In this document: positions 11,619-23,110 of the stretch, in pieces
Numbering within the stretch: the stretch's first letter is position 1
Layout of the letters: each line of letters opens with the position of its first letter
DNA from: Berberis thunbergii
Lineage: Eukaryota > Streptophyta > Magnoliopsida > Ranunculales > Berberidaceae
NCBI GenBank assembly: GCA_003290165.1
Contig: QNQO01000801.1
Span: 372,001 to 436,000 of the forward strand
DNA: 64,000 nucleotides
Direction: 5' to 3'
Position numbers and translations under genes: made by a program
The notes under the pieces: generated by a model
What the model saw: the letters and a program-made list of their open reading frames with translations, nothing else
Told to the model about the DNA's origin: nothing
Databases searched by the model: none

Positions 11619-13107
11619 TGATAAGCATATAAATGAGACATTTTATGCCCCTATATATACAATTGCTAAGTCTAATTATCTAATAAAAATATCTCTTTAA
11701 ATGTACTTTGTGCATTTTGTAGAAATTCAAGCATTAATGTCAAATCATACACAAAGTCGCACAATAAGGCTAAGTTTAACAACTAAAAAGTTCATTAGAA
11801 GTTCACACATACATTGTCAAAGACCAAAGATATTTAAGCCCAAGATCCATGAAGTCAAACCTACAAAGCACCGCCATCTATGGATCTCGAAGAAATCAAC
11901 ATGAAGATCTGACATCGATATGGCCAACTTTATCATAGCCAAAATAATCCCTACAAACTCCAAAAGTGTTAAGTCAAGCTCCACTATCCATTATTACATT
12001 TTTACCCATTCCCTTATTTGCATAATTCACATCTAAGTCATTTTTCCTTATTTCACTCCATCATTTTTACACTTTTCCATATTTTTACACCATCACTTTT
12101 ACACTTCACCTTATTTCACTCCAATACTCTTCCTTATTTTTACTCCAACATTTTCTCTAATTTCACTCCAACACTCCATTACCTCATTATCCCTGTTTTT
12201 CACCTTCCACCCTTCTTCACCTACAAATACGCCACACTTCAAAATACTAAAAAAAGACTTTGGAGAGAGAAATATTTGAAGTAGTTATAGTTTAGAGAGA
12301 AATAAGTGAAGTTTGGCTTGAGCTTACCATGTTTGGCTAACATCCTACCTTAGGGTGTGGGTAAGCCCATGGGAGGATAGCTCCATGAAGGCTTTTTTGG
12401 ATTTTTTTATTTTATTTTATTTTTCCATTTTCATGTATTAGAGAAGCATGTTTAGTTAGATTAGTTTTGTAGTTTGGTTATGTCATGAACCTATGAGGTA
12501 AGTTAGATGTTTTGTATTTCATTATATGAATTCAACTCACGTTTTCTTCTTCTAGTTCTCGAGATCAAGATTAGACAAGTTTCTATACTTGCAATTTCTC
12601 TAACAAACCCCCAAGTACAGTGTTTACATATTACTAGTTTAAGTTACATTATGATTGTTAGACATTTTGTATTTCACCATGGTGGATTCCTTTTATGCTT
12701 TTAAATCTGTATTTGTTTCTTAGGTTTCTAATATAACATAGGCTTGAGATCAATTTGCTCATAATGCCATATTTTCTATCCTAAGGTGAGATGAGAGTCC
12801 ACCTTAGGATGTGTTAATGACTGTGGAAAAGATTAATCTAAGAGTGGCCTATTGGTGTCTTCTACTCATGATGGTAAACCCAATGCACTAAATAACACAT
12901 TTAGGTTTACTTCGCATTTTTACTTCATACACTTCCATTGTTTTATCTTTTCATCAACAACATTTTATTTTACTAGGGTAAGTGTTGTAAGCTGATTTAC
13001 TAAATTGATTTTCATATATTAGCTCTCCTTGTGGGATTCGACCTGTGTTTGTCACTTTGTAACTCAATAGACAATTGTGCACTTGCGATAAGATTTGAGA
13101 TCAATCA
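11619..13107 (+). repeat. 3' LTR of the Athila-like element (about 1.49 kb)
   Basis: Starts TGATAAGCATATAAATG right after a polypurine tract and ends ...GATCAATCA. The first 350 bases align with the reverse complement of 49,790-50,136: 'ttgctaagtctaattatc', 'tttgtgcattttgtag' and 'gcacaataaggctaa' are shared. Beyond that the two diverge and this copy is longer. The 3' boundary rests only on the shared CAATCA end. Confidence 0.65.
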
Positions 13108-14511
13108 CTCAACTTGAATGGTTAAGATTTTTTTTAGGGGGAAGGGGGGTGAAGAGGGTTACAAACACAAGTTTTCACTTGAGTATTCTCGATAAAGTTA
13201 ATCAACTAAACTTGTGAGATTTATGTTGTTAACTCACTTAAAGTTGCAACATAAGCCTTTGACAAGTTTAGGCGTAGAAATTCGAAGTTGAATAATTCTG
13301 ATCGTTCTCAAAACAAATTCTATTTTCAAATATAAACTATTTGCCCCCTATGGTATCTCACACTTTCATATTCGAACACCCTAGTTTCCTGCATTTGAAC
13401 TAGTTTTTTTTTTTTATCATTTATTCAATCAAATGTTCCTCAAGAAAAATTTTAGCTTATATTTTCTTTAATTCAAAAATGTCAATCAAATCTTCATGGT
13501 ACCCCCTGCAGTTATTTCTACACTTTCGACCTTGCATACTTGCAAGAGGGATTTTAAAACACATCAATGTTGTACCAGGTTCATGATTCCAACCGCAATA
13601 CAGTATGTTATGGTTATGGGAAAACTATGTAATTTTCCAATGAGGAGACACGTTATTCTTCCATTGTTTTTATTGACAAAATTGTTACAATAGAAAGAGA
13701 TTTTTTTTCCTAATTGATGAAAGAAAATATTATGAGAATAATACAACTACGGGAATGTAATCTCCTGGAGAATGGAAAAATGTCATCTATTCCTCAGGCG
13801 CAGATCCAGGAATTTGGGTTGGGGAGGGATAATATTATTAGTATTAGATTAATTCCATTTGTGATGTGAATAATATAATCATTGCAATAATAATTATTAT
13901 TACACATCAAAAATTTTACTCATGCTAATTTTTAGTGAACCTCTTATAGTCTACATTTTCTTGTGCATTTTTTGAAGTCAGAAACATTGTCAAATGTGAT
14001 TTAGGTTCTGATTTTTTTTTTATTGGGTTTAGTTCACAATTGATATATATATAGGCAATGATATTATAAGTATTTAAAAAAACAATTTAACAAAATATCA
14101 CAATTTCACAAATGACACTCTTATTCAACAAAGGAATAAATCAACAAGAAATTACACGCAAAAGCAAATAAAGTACGTTTATTAGTTTTGAAGTTTGTAA
14201 TTTTTATTTTTTGATTTATAAAAGTTCAAGATTTTCATTTTGGTGAAGCAATATTTTACCGTTTCAAAGTCAAAACATGCGATGTATAGTGCACAAGGAG
14301 ATTTCATATAATAATAAAAAGTAGAAAATAAAAATAAAAATGCAAATGGTCAAATCTCATATAAATAAAATACCAATTGATATGCACGCGTGGGTAATAA
14401 AACTTATAAATTTGGAAACAAGATGGGTTTCATTTTTTTTCTCAGAACATGGGAAAGCAGTCTAGGATTTACAATTAACCAAAACTCATAAAACTAACTT
14501 TTAGTTTTAAA
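13108..14511. other. Intergenic DNA with a lone hAT-like terminus
   Basis: No supported gene. At 13,795 'caggcgcagatccaggaatt' looks like one end of a CAGGGGCGGATC-type non-autonomous hAT element, but I find no partner end. Otherwise AT-rich. Confidence 0.35.
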
Positions 14512-14521
14512 TTAGAAAAAT

Positions 14522-15821
14522 GGTATTTTGAGTTGGCACTCATTAATTTATAACTATTAGAGTTTGACCATTGTTTTGAAAACTATTTGAGTTTAACCCT
14601 CTTTTTCCGAAGGAGCTGTTAACTCCACATCATTGGCTGATCAAAACTATTTTTTGAACTCTTTTGCCTTTACCTTGGGTTAAACCATAGTTAAGTCCAA
14701 AAAAATTGATGGGAAATATGAGTACTAAACCCTAATTATTTTTCACATTCCACTTTCTTCTTCTGTCAATTAATCAATTTATAAAATCTGAATGATTCAA
14801 GAAATTCAACCAATTCACATATCACAAAACCTATATATATATCCATTCATTTATTTTCTTAATTGAATCCAACATAAAGAAGAAGAAGAACCACCCAAAT
14901 ATAATCCCAAACAATTAAAGTTCCATACCTTCTCAATCACCAAGATAATCAAATAATTACAATATTACAATGAAAATTATACAACCCAAAACAGAACTGA
15001 ACATTAAGGTTAAAATCAAATATGAGATAAAATACAAAGAAATTTCTTTACGATAGATTGCCCTGAAACAAAAAGATTGGATTTGATGATATTAATTATG
15101 AGGCAAAGAGAAGAAGATCCAAGTAAAGTGAGCAATACGCAATAAATTGCAGGAGAAAAACAAAGAAATGGTGTGGGAAAAGTAAATGGTGAAAGAGTGA
15201 TTGAATACAAATCTTTCCTTGAAATCCTTCCCCTTTTCCAAAAATCAGCAGAATATCAACTTGTGTGACAATGTAAACAAAAGGGCAGTAAGTAAGCTTC
15301 TGCACATGTACGTCTTAGAAATAATTAACATTAATGGCTTCCTTGAAATGATATCTAATATGTCTGTGTAACAAGGAGGCTCCATTTTAATCACCACTGC
15401 CATCTTTGCCGAGCTTTTTGGCTGAGCCCCCTTCTCTGTTAATGGGGGTGTTTGATAAATTGTCTGTGAGAGCGAGTGAGAGATTGAGATAAAGAGAAGA
15501 AATATTGGTTGGAAGGAGGTAGGAAAAGAGAATGGAGGAAGGTTAAGAGGGTGTTTGTTTATCCTCTTGTTCTAATTACATTTTCAATTTGGAGAGGGGA
15601 GACAGTGGGATGGTGATTGTGAGGATGGAGTGTTGGGAGAAGGCTCATTTCCCACCTCAATCAAAGGTAAGGAAGGGCTAACGGATCTTAAAATTAATTT
15701 TGATCGGTCAATGATGTGGACAATAATTTCATTAGAAAATGAGGGTTATACTCTAATAGTTTTTAAAACGATGGCCAAAGTTTAATAGGTATAAATTGAT
15801 GCGTCAAATTCAAAAAATCCC
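14522..15821. mobile_element. Non-autonomous Mutator-like element (1.3 kb)
   Basis: Long imperfect inverted repeats of about 130 bp: left from 14,522 (ggtattttgagttgg... then a 'ccacatcattggctgatcaa' block near 14,626), right read in reverse from 15,821 (gggattttttgaatt... then 'ccacatcattgaccgatcaa'). Both sides are flanked by the same ten bases, ttagaaaaat (14,512-14,521 and 15,822-15,831), which fits the 9-10 bp target duplication of Mutator-type transposition. No MURA-type transposase is present. The interior includes a short minus-strand frame from 15,396 (MEPPCYTDILDII, about 43 codons); captured host sequence is possible but not shown. Confidence 0.85.
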
Positions 15822-15831
15822 TTAGAAAAAT

Positions 15832-16020
15832 GAGGAAAGTGGTGGGTTTGTGGATGGTTTTAGTGGAAAATATAGATAATTTTAGTTATATTAGTCATTA
15901 GTAGACTAGATGTGTGTGTTATGTAACATAGAAATAGATTAAAATTACTTAAGTCTCTACCATTAAAAGCTCAGGGAGGGACCCACAGCATAGGCAGGTT
16001 TGAGTTTACATAATGGGTTT
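15832..16020. other. Intergenic spacer
   Basis: Short AT-rich spacer between the Mutator-like element and the hairpin sequence. Nothing recognised. Confidence 0.4.
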
Positions 16021-16023
16021 GTT

Positions 16024-16106
16024 TAATTGGCGAGAAAACGGGGGAGGGAGGGGGTGGAACCCCTCGAGATGTGTGCATTCCCTCGCCCGTTTCCTCGCCA
16101 ATTAGA
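16024..16106. repeat. Long GC-rich hairpin
   Basis: The arms 'taattggcgagaaaacgggg' and, in reverse complement, 'taattggcgaggaaacgggc' face each other around about 35 bases that contain 'ggtggaacccctcgag'. The arms extend roughly 23-27 bp with few mismatches. It interrupts AT-rich DNA and could be a small foldback element or a structured part of the adjacent copia-style element. Confidence 0.7.
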
Positions 16107-16262
16107 ATTCCCCTTACATAATAGATAATTTCAATAATAACATAACCTCTGGTCACAGGGATGTAAATCCATTGAATAATGGTCGCTTCCTTTAGAATTC
16201 GTTTGTTATATGTTCTTGTGGAAATTATAGAATGAATAAACGCAATGAAGTTTAACACACTT

Positions 16263-16496
16263 GTAAAGAATTGTATTATTGTAATTGTGTATTGTATTAA
16301 AAACATTAAATAGAATACAAACTTATATAGAGCTAACTTTGACATAACCTAATAGAAATAGAAAACTTAAGACTTTTATTCTATTCTGACTTTCCTAACC
16401 TATTATTTAACATTTTCCTATTTTATAATATAGGTAGACTTCTATTATGTAACACTTTCCTAGTTTGTAACATAGGTAGATTTCTATTCTCTAACA
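16263..16496 (-). repeat. Copia-style LTR, copy A (3' LTR)
   Basis: On the minus strand it starts TGTTAGAGAATAGAAATC directly after a polypurine tract, gcttgcgggggag (16,497-16,509). It aligns with 18,579-18,793 over about 215 bases. The 'actcccccgcaagctggaca' junction is the usual border between the 3' LTR and the interior of plant copia elements. The far LTR end is unclear; homology to copy B stops at 16,263. Confidence 0.7.
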
Positions 16497-16509
16497 CTCC
16501 CCCGCAAGC

Positions 16510-18578
16510 TGGACATGTAAACACAGACGAAATGTGCAGCTTGGAGGAAACTTTGAAGTCCTATTTGGTGATGAAATCATTATTGTCGAATCTGGATGAT
16601 TCATGTTCCTATATGATTCTGGATGATTCCTGTATGAAGAAATCCTGACTCAATTTGAGTCTTGGTATTGGTGATTCTATGAAGAAATCCTGGCATTGAT
16701 GATTCATGTATGAAGAAATCATGACTCAATTCGAGTCTGAGTATTGGTGATTCCTATATGAAGAAATCTTGGTATTGATGATTCCTGTTTGAACAAATCA
16801 TGACTCAATTCGAGTCTTGGTGTTGCTCAATTCGAGTCAACACAAATTTTTGTAGTGACCAAAGATGGCGGGTGTGAATAGCGGAGTGAAAGAGATTCAA
16901 ATTTCTTTTTTCCCTCCGTTTCTTCTTTGTTTCTTCCCTGTTGTGCGATCTGATGTGCGGTCGAACTTGTGACAAGGAGAGAGAGATGACGAGTAAAAGA
17001 TCGCGTGGTCTACATCTGTCTGGGTGCTGTTGTCGTGTGCACTAGAGATAGACTTTGTTGTTGTTCTTTGATGAGTTGAGTAAAACTCGGGGTGCAAATA
17101 GCCTAGAACTTTATATCAGTTTGAAGAATCTCTTTTTTTTTCTTCTTCTGGGACTTGGGTTTTGAGAGCCATGGTCAGATCTCAATTCCATATGTTGTAA
17201 TTGGTAGGAGTAAGTGATTGTGAAACAAGACCCACCCCAGGTATATGGTTAAGTGGTGATGTTTGAACCACTGCTTGTATTATCGCTCATAGTGACGGCG
17301 GCTATGTAGTGTACTAGTGGCTCTGACTGAACCTTGAGTGCTAATAGCCTGATCCTTTAAAATAAGTTTTTTGTGGTATTGAGTAAATCCGGGGGTGCAA
17401 TGTAAAGAGAAAATCAATCCTTTCTCTGTTTGTTGGCTCCTCCTTCTTCACGTCTGTTAGTTTGGTGATTCTATTCGATGGTAATGTTGATGATGATTGT
17501 CGGTGATGTTCGATTGTGATGCTCAATGATTGTTGGCTGCAATCTTTCTGCTGGCTGCTCTTCGTGAAGGTGAATTCGCCTCTCCCTGCTTTTGTTGTGT
17601 TTTGTTGTTGCTGCTTGTTAGAGCAGTTGTTGGCTGCTTGAAAAGAGCATTGAAGAGAGGAGAAGGAAGTAGCTGAGAGAAGCTGAGTTTGGTGAAGAAA
17701 AAGGCGTGAAGAATCTGACTAGCTGGTTCATGAAGACAGACAACGAAGTCGTCTTAGCTATAATTTGGGTTTCTCGTTGCTGCAATTTGGATCTCTTTTG
17801 GCTGTGATTTTGGTGCTCCTTTGGGAGTGATTTGGCTTGAGGAAGGTAGCTATTTTATAAAAAAAAAAAACAAAAAAACAAAAACAAAGGGTGGTGTTGC
17901 TGTTGTTTTTCCTAGCTGCTTCTTTGCGTGATGTGGCTGCAATTGAGAATTTGTTTGGCTGCTTTGTGAAAAAGAAAACGATTGTTGACAGCAGTTACTG
18001 GTGAACGACGGATGGCGAGATGGTGAGGACGAGGTGCATCCTTGTTTCAGTAATTGGTGCGTCCCTATTTCTGGACGGTGTTGGCGAGGTGGTGAGGACG
18101 TGTGGAACACAATGAAGAAATCTCTCTTTGGCTGGTCTGGTTGTGTGTGATCTGTTGTTGGTGTGCGGGGGAGGTGTTGATTCGTGAAGGTGAGAGCTTT
18201 GTGAGTTTTGATTGAGATCTCTCTTGCTCTATGGCTGCGAATCAGCCCTCTTTTGATGTTATTTTGCTCTTGCAAGTTGTGAGTGTGAAGAGAAGTTATT
18301 TCTTGGGTTTGTGAATTTAAAGGAAGGTGGGTTGTGAGTGAAGAGAGTTTTGCTGGAGATGATGAACTGATTGGTGACGATGATTGGTGTTGATGATGTT
18401 GTTTGCGGAAGCGGTGGCAAAAGAGGTTGTGGCTCGCAATGTTTGATTGAAGTAGGCTATTTGATTGTTGAATTGATTGAAGTAGACTATTATTACTATC
18501 TTCCCTTCCCCGCCTCTTGCGTTTAGGTAATCGTCCATGTAAAGAATTGTATTATTACTATTATTACTATTATACCAT
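16510..18578 (-). mobile_element. Non-coding interior between copia-style LTRs
   Basis: About 2 kb between the LTR copies without copia gag, protease, integrase or RT motifs on either strand. It holds the tandem array at 16,590-16,850 and a region rich in short T/G runs that reads as Gln/Thr/Ser/Pro-rich on the minus strand (18,275-17,850). That stretch looks like the leader of such elements rather than a protein. I see no TGGTATCAGAGC-type primer site. It is best described as a non-autonomous or internally deleted element. Confidence 0.5.
16590..16850. repeat. Tandem repeats with alternating subunits
   Basis: Two related about 35-45 bp units alternate: 'tgaagaaatc' + 'tgactcaattcgagtct' + 'ggtattggtgattc', and 'tgaagaaatcctggcattgatgattc'. 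Together they form a higher-order unit of about 75-80 bp repeated roughly three times. The last copy has a second 'ctcaattcgagtc'. Confidence 0.8.
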
Positions 18579-18793
18579 GTAAAGAATTGTATTATTGTAA
18601 TTGTGTATTGTATTAAAAACATTGAATAGAATACAAACTTATATAGAGCTAACTTTGAAATAACCTAATAGAAATAGGAAACCTAAGACTTCTATTCTAT
18701 TCTGACTTTCCTAACCTATCCTGTAACATTTTTTTATTTTATAATATAGGTAGACTTCTATTCTGTAACACTTTCTTAATTTGTAACATAGGT
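18579..18793 (-). repeat. Copia-style LTR, copy B (truncated)
   Basis: Same sequence as copy A from 'gtaaagaattgtattattg' to 'tttgtaacataggt', with scattered substitutions. It lacks the last about 20 bases that should carry the TG terminus (copy A has 'agatttctattctctaaca'), so its outer edge is lost. A local duplication of 'ccatgtaaagaattgtatta' lies just before it at 18,535. Confidence 0.65.
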
Positions 18794-18883
18794 TGAAAAT
18801 GGTTTGTTGCTTATTATTGTACATTTATCAATCGGAATCTGGCCCATCATACTCACAAGATAATTTCAGGCGACCATTCATGG

Positions 18884-19252
18884 TCAATTTCGTACACATA
18901 TAGATTGAATACGAAACAGAGGCAGTAAATGTACCGTGTCTAAGAGAGGGGAAATAAGGAGGGAGGGAGGGAGGGGTAGACATTGCAAGATCCTGATGTT
19001 GCATACAACAACAAAGAGAGATCCATGGAGGTATTTTACCTCTAATTGAATCTCTAAATGTTGAAGAAGAGCAAGAGTTTTGTTTGGGATTTTGTAGAGC
19101 GAAAATGATTTTGTGTTTTCAGGAACTTTATTCTTATGGCCGGGGAAGGGGAAGGGAAAATAATTAAAATTGAATGTTTGTGAAAAATGACTACAACTTG
19201 GTTTGAAGAAGGATGTACATCTTGTAGCAATAATCTTGTTCAATATGAACAA
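18884..19252 (-). CDS. Unidentified ORF, possible first exon
   Basis: Minus-strand frame of 122 codons. The first about 70 residues are rich in Ser, Phe, Pro and Lys with few acids (MFILNKIIATRCTSFF...), a composition like an organelle transit peptide. A GAG|GTAAAATA donor-like site falls after residue 71 (near 19,040), beyond which the composition changes. No domain is recognised and I found no downstream exon at lower coordinates. It may be chance. Confidence 0.2.
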   Translation of the reverse strand: MFILNKIIATRCTSFFKPSCSHFSQTFNFNYFPFPFPGHKNKVPENTKSFSLYKIPNKTLALLQHLEIQLEVKYLHGSLFVVVCNIRILQCLPLPPSLLISPLLDTVHLLPLFRIQSICVRN

Positions 19253-19965
19253 AGTTGTAGTCGATCAAGTTCTATTAAAACCTAGATTATTAGCGATATT
19301 ATCTTGATTATCGTAAAAGAGAGCAATTAATGCGAAAAGTTACTTGAGAGATATTTTAACAATCGAAGCTCACAAGTGAGTGTAGGTATATTCATTGTCT
19401 TGCATTCAGTTATGTTGGAAGCACACTAGATTGTCTCCCACTTATGAGTCATCCAGAAATTGAATTAGCGCCAAGGAACGTGCAAAATCCAGTAGTTGAT
19501 CCACAAATGAATGACCAAACAACCAACCTAATGAAAACTATCAAAATACCAGGTGGAAGAACTATAAAAGGACTCATTTAATAGTTGAACCCTTTAAGTG
19601 CTGAACTATACGTACTGGCAGTAATATCAAATGCATATAAACTGAATACATTGCACAGCTTGAATCTATTATGATAATTAGTCAACAGACTAATCACCGC
19701 TAATTAGTGGGATCCAAAAGGAAGGTCGCATCATTATGTTATAAACATAATTATTTTTATCAATTATTGGAAAATTAGAACATGCCTACTATTCAAATAA
19801 GCTCCCTCATTTAGAATGTCCGAAACATATTTTCTTTGGCAAAAACATGCAACCTTTGTGCCCCCAAAATTTTAGTTTGCCTAAATCCTTATTAAAGAAT
19901 TTGGCGTCCAAAAAATGTTTGAGAAGCTACATGGCTATTCATCATTTCTCAAAAGAATGATGTTA
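19253..19965. other. Intergenic DNA
   Basis: AT-rich, no frame or repeat that I can support. Confidence 0.4.
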
Positions 19966-22460
19966 TTAAAGCGTACAAGTAAAAGATTCAAGGGGACGAA
20001 GCTCTATCTTCGGTAGCAAGAATAGACAATGGAGCGGGTCGGGATGATGAGAAGATGATGGTTCTTCATCAACTGGATCACTTGGCGGATCCGAAACACA
20101 TTCATCGCCATCATCGTCCTCGAAAACCTGGTAAACTAAACCACAATATCTAGATAAATCAATATCATCCCCCTCCATGTAGTCAAGAAGGTCAATTTGT
20201 TCGTCAATGACTCTCCTCCAAACCGGTGCTTCCGCGATCTTTAGTTTGTTTTTGGTTGCAGCGAGCTCGTTCCTGGTCAAAATAAGTTGTCCTTCAATGG
20301 TGGTCAACATTGCGGAAACATCCGACTTAACATCATCAAGCACAATTTTTAACTGCAACATCGACTCCTCAGCAACCTTACGATTGTCGAATTGCTTAAT
20401 AATAGAACAAATGGCCTAATCATGACCAACCTTCTCAACAGACAGCTCATTCTCCACCTCGTCCAGCTGATTATGGACTCCGTTCAACTCAGTCCTCGAG
20501 GACTCAAGCTCAGCAGTGAATTTATCCCGTGCAACTTCCACCTCCCTCAGAGAAGCCCAAGCAGTCTCATATGCCTTATCTTCCTCTGCACAACAAGCTT
20601 TCAACACGTCCAATTGACGAAGAACATGGGAGAACACCAGTAATTGTGCGGCCATCTTCCTATCAAGAGCAACCACCTGGCCACAAGCAGCCTGATAATC
20701 TGACCCCATCACCACAGCACAAGTAAGGTGATTCACCCCCTCCATTATCTACTTAAGGCCATGGTCAAGATGATTGTTGGGCTCCTGAACAGGCATTGGA
20801 GCCCTCTCCACCAACCACCTATGCCATTCGTTGATTAAATTGCATACACTATCCTGCACGTCAATCTCAGTAAACCAACTAAACATTCCATCCGACTTAA
20901 TGCAGATATTTTCCTGGTTGGGTTCCTTCCAACTAATCCGTGGATGAATAACTTCAAGATCGGGTAGCACATAAGCCCCACCCCTAGCAGCCGGAAGAAC
21001 GGTCAGAGTAGCTGTGATAACGGAAAAACCATTTTTGCCTTTTCTTTGTAAAGCAGTAGTAGCAAGAGTGAGACAGACAGCAGTGGCAGCAGCAACAATA
21101 GGAGTCAGACGGGTAGGCAGAGAAACGGGAAACTCCACTGCATCATCAACACGAATGGAAGGAAGAGCCTCAGAAACCTAACCAGGATCACTGACCTCCT
21201 GTTCGCACGATGGGTTGAATTCGACGCCGGCTAGGGTCTTTGTCGTGTTCGGATCTTTAGACTACTCCATAGCAAACTGAAGTATCTTAGTATCAATAAC
21301 TCGAGAATTACATCAAACCACTGAACGAAGTCGGGCACACCATGAGTAGAAAGGAGCCTCTTCTCACTCTCGTCCAACAGATGGGTCATCTCATTTTTTT
21401 TCCTCTCCAACGCTTGATTCATCGCCTCAACCTATTCGAGAGATAGACAATCCTCTTTCCTACCCTCCTTATCAGATAAACTTGGATGAGGAACATTTCG
21501 AGTAGTCCCATGAGTAGAACCAGAAGCCGTTTCTTCTTGGGAATATGTCCAGGGCTTATCACTAATTGCTTCGATGGACTAGCATGCCTCGCAAGCTTTC
21601 TCTTTCTAGTGGCAGAGCCAGCAACACCAATGCTAACAGGAGAATTGAGATTTGTAACAACCCTATCAGAGCTTACTTTCCCATCATTGCTAGCATCGCT
21701 AACACAAATAGAATCAGCACGAGCAACAATCTCTGCACCTCGAGATTCAGTAAGCAAAACTCGTTATGCCTCATTCATAGTGTACAAATCACTACGCTCC
21801 ACAACCTTCGTAGCGAGGAACGACTCCACAACAACCATATGAAGTTTTGAGAAATGATCACTGATCACTTGTTCCTCAACGGACAATTGCAGCTCCTTCC
21901 ATTTTTTGGGGACTCGGAATGATCACATAATTTGTCGACCCCGCAAGTTAAAGTGGTCGGATCTGATAAAAGCATATCACTAAAACCTCGACTAGTCCCT
22001 GTAATCATAATTAAGTTTCCCAAAATAGGCAGGGGAATGGAGAAAACAAATATTCTTGGTCACTACAAATCCAACCATCGAATGCAAAACCCTAACTGTC
22101 AAGGGAATGCCAGTAACAACGGCTCTCACACAAGTAGAAACCATCAAGCTCCAGCCATTTGTACCCATTTGGGCAGGAGCAATGCCCAAAAAATCTAAAT
22201 AATCCCAAAATATCTTCGGGACTGAAAATCGAAGGCCTAACTATAACATACACATATAAAGCGCAATATAACCAGACCTTCAACGACAAGGACTATTGTT
22301 CTGCCTAGGCAGAACTATCTCAAGGTCGGATGGCAAAGAGTATTCGAAACAAAAACTCTAGAACGTTGCCTGCAAAGCCTTCTTGGGCGAGAAAAATGAC
22401 TCACATAAGCGAAGCGCCTCACCATTTAGTATACTGCTGGAAGAAATGTGAAAAGTAATT
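19966..22460 (-). pseudogene. Tat-type 'gypsy-type transposon' ORF relic
   Basis: A chain of minus-strand frames. Near 22,190-22,090 the sequence FGIAPAQMGTNGW parallels LLGILPAQLGLNGY of the ORF at 43,829-44,413, placing it in the same family. Then come a basic, Ser-rich stretch (21,757-21,530), an acidic/W-containing segment (20,880-20,800), a long coiled-coil (20,745-20,416, with EVEVARDKFTAELESS) and an acidic C-terminus with DLSRY (20,361-19,966). The order resembles the extra ORF of Tat elements. At least four frame breaks or stops make it a relic. It is followed on the + side by no recognisable LTR, so it may be a stray fragment. Confidence 0.6.
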
Positions 22461-22535
22461 GAACAATGAAGAGAGCGGAGAAGAATGGGAAAAAAAACTT
22501 TCATCTCAAAGAGAAACAAAACCATCACGCCCCCC

Positions 22536-22543
22536 TTTTTATA
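22536..22543 (-). promoter_or_regulatory. TATA box upstream of the Tat-type ORF
   Basis: Minus strand 'ctctataaaaagg' followed by a T/C-rich leader of 80-100 bases before the first frames. Distance and direction fit a promoter dedicated to the relic ORF rather than an LTR promoter. Confidence 0.4.
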
Positions 22544-22723
22544 GAGCCGAGAAACAAAGAGACTACTAAAATGACGATGTGCGAGATATGATGGTTGCTC
22601 GAAATACCAGAATTCGCGCGAAAAGGAATGGACTGATGAGATAACAAAATATCAACCTCATTAAAAGCTACCAACAACATTAAATGCACTCCAATGATGA
22701 AATCAAAAGTCAAACTGTTATCA

Positions 22724-23110
22724 ACACTACAACATATATAAGATACAATGACATGTTTTGCACGTCGTCATATGCTTATTAAGGATGTCCATCAACACGT
22801 CGAAGAATCAAGGATCGTTATAGATATGGTGCATTCTACGGCGTGCCTTTTGCATCGTTGAATAATGTCCTTATTGGTTTACAATGACTTACATTACACA
22901 TCGTAAGTGTCTTCAATGACGTCTTTAGTAAGTCGTTAAAAAGGCAAAGCAATGACAAGCCTTGAATGTCGTTGTGTAAGACGTAATTGATGAATAACGA
23001 TGTGTTGGTCGCGACTTAACTAATCATTGGGGACGGGTAGTACACGGCGACTTATTGTAAATGATGACACCCAATGCACGTCATCAAAAGGTTTGCTAAA
23101 ATAAAAAAAT
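22724..23110. mobile_element. CACTA-like terminus with subterminal repeats
   Basis: Begins CACTACAACATATA and is followed by many short direct and inverted copies of ACGTC/GACGT-type motifs ('acgtcgtcat', 'aatgacgtc', 'aagacgtaa', 'gcacgtcat'), a layout typical of En/Spm subterminal regions. No transposase and no convincing partner end is found. The right limit is approximate. Confidence 0.5.

Larger units (their letters stand above)
8480..13107 (+). mobile_element. Eroded Athila-like element, plus sense, without pol
   Basis: Gag-tail relic at 8,500-9,230, an unfamiliar ORF at 9,341-9,733, a 3' UTR with a 'tttaggtttgggggtgg' tract near 9,915, a polypurine tract and a 3' LTR at 11,619-13,107. 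The same order is found in the complete element 33,565-43,729 and, with pol present, at 49,361-61,347. No 5' LTR or primer site is visible, so the 5' end is truncated. No RT, RNase H or integrase is present between gag tail and ORF. Confidence 0.65.

Noticed and set aside
16843..16855. 'tttttgtagtg' as the partner end of the CACTA-like terminus at 22,724
   Set aside because: Orientation could fit, but the bases inside do not match and no 3 bp target duplication is seen.
17850..18275. Gln/Thr/Ser/Pro-rich minus-strand ORF as a gene
   Set aside because: Composition comes from T/G-rich leader-like DNA inside the copia-style element; ends in a poly-Phe run and has no domain.
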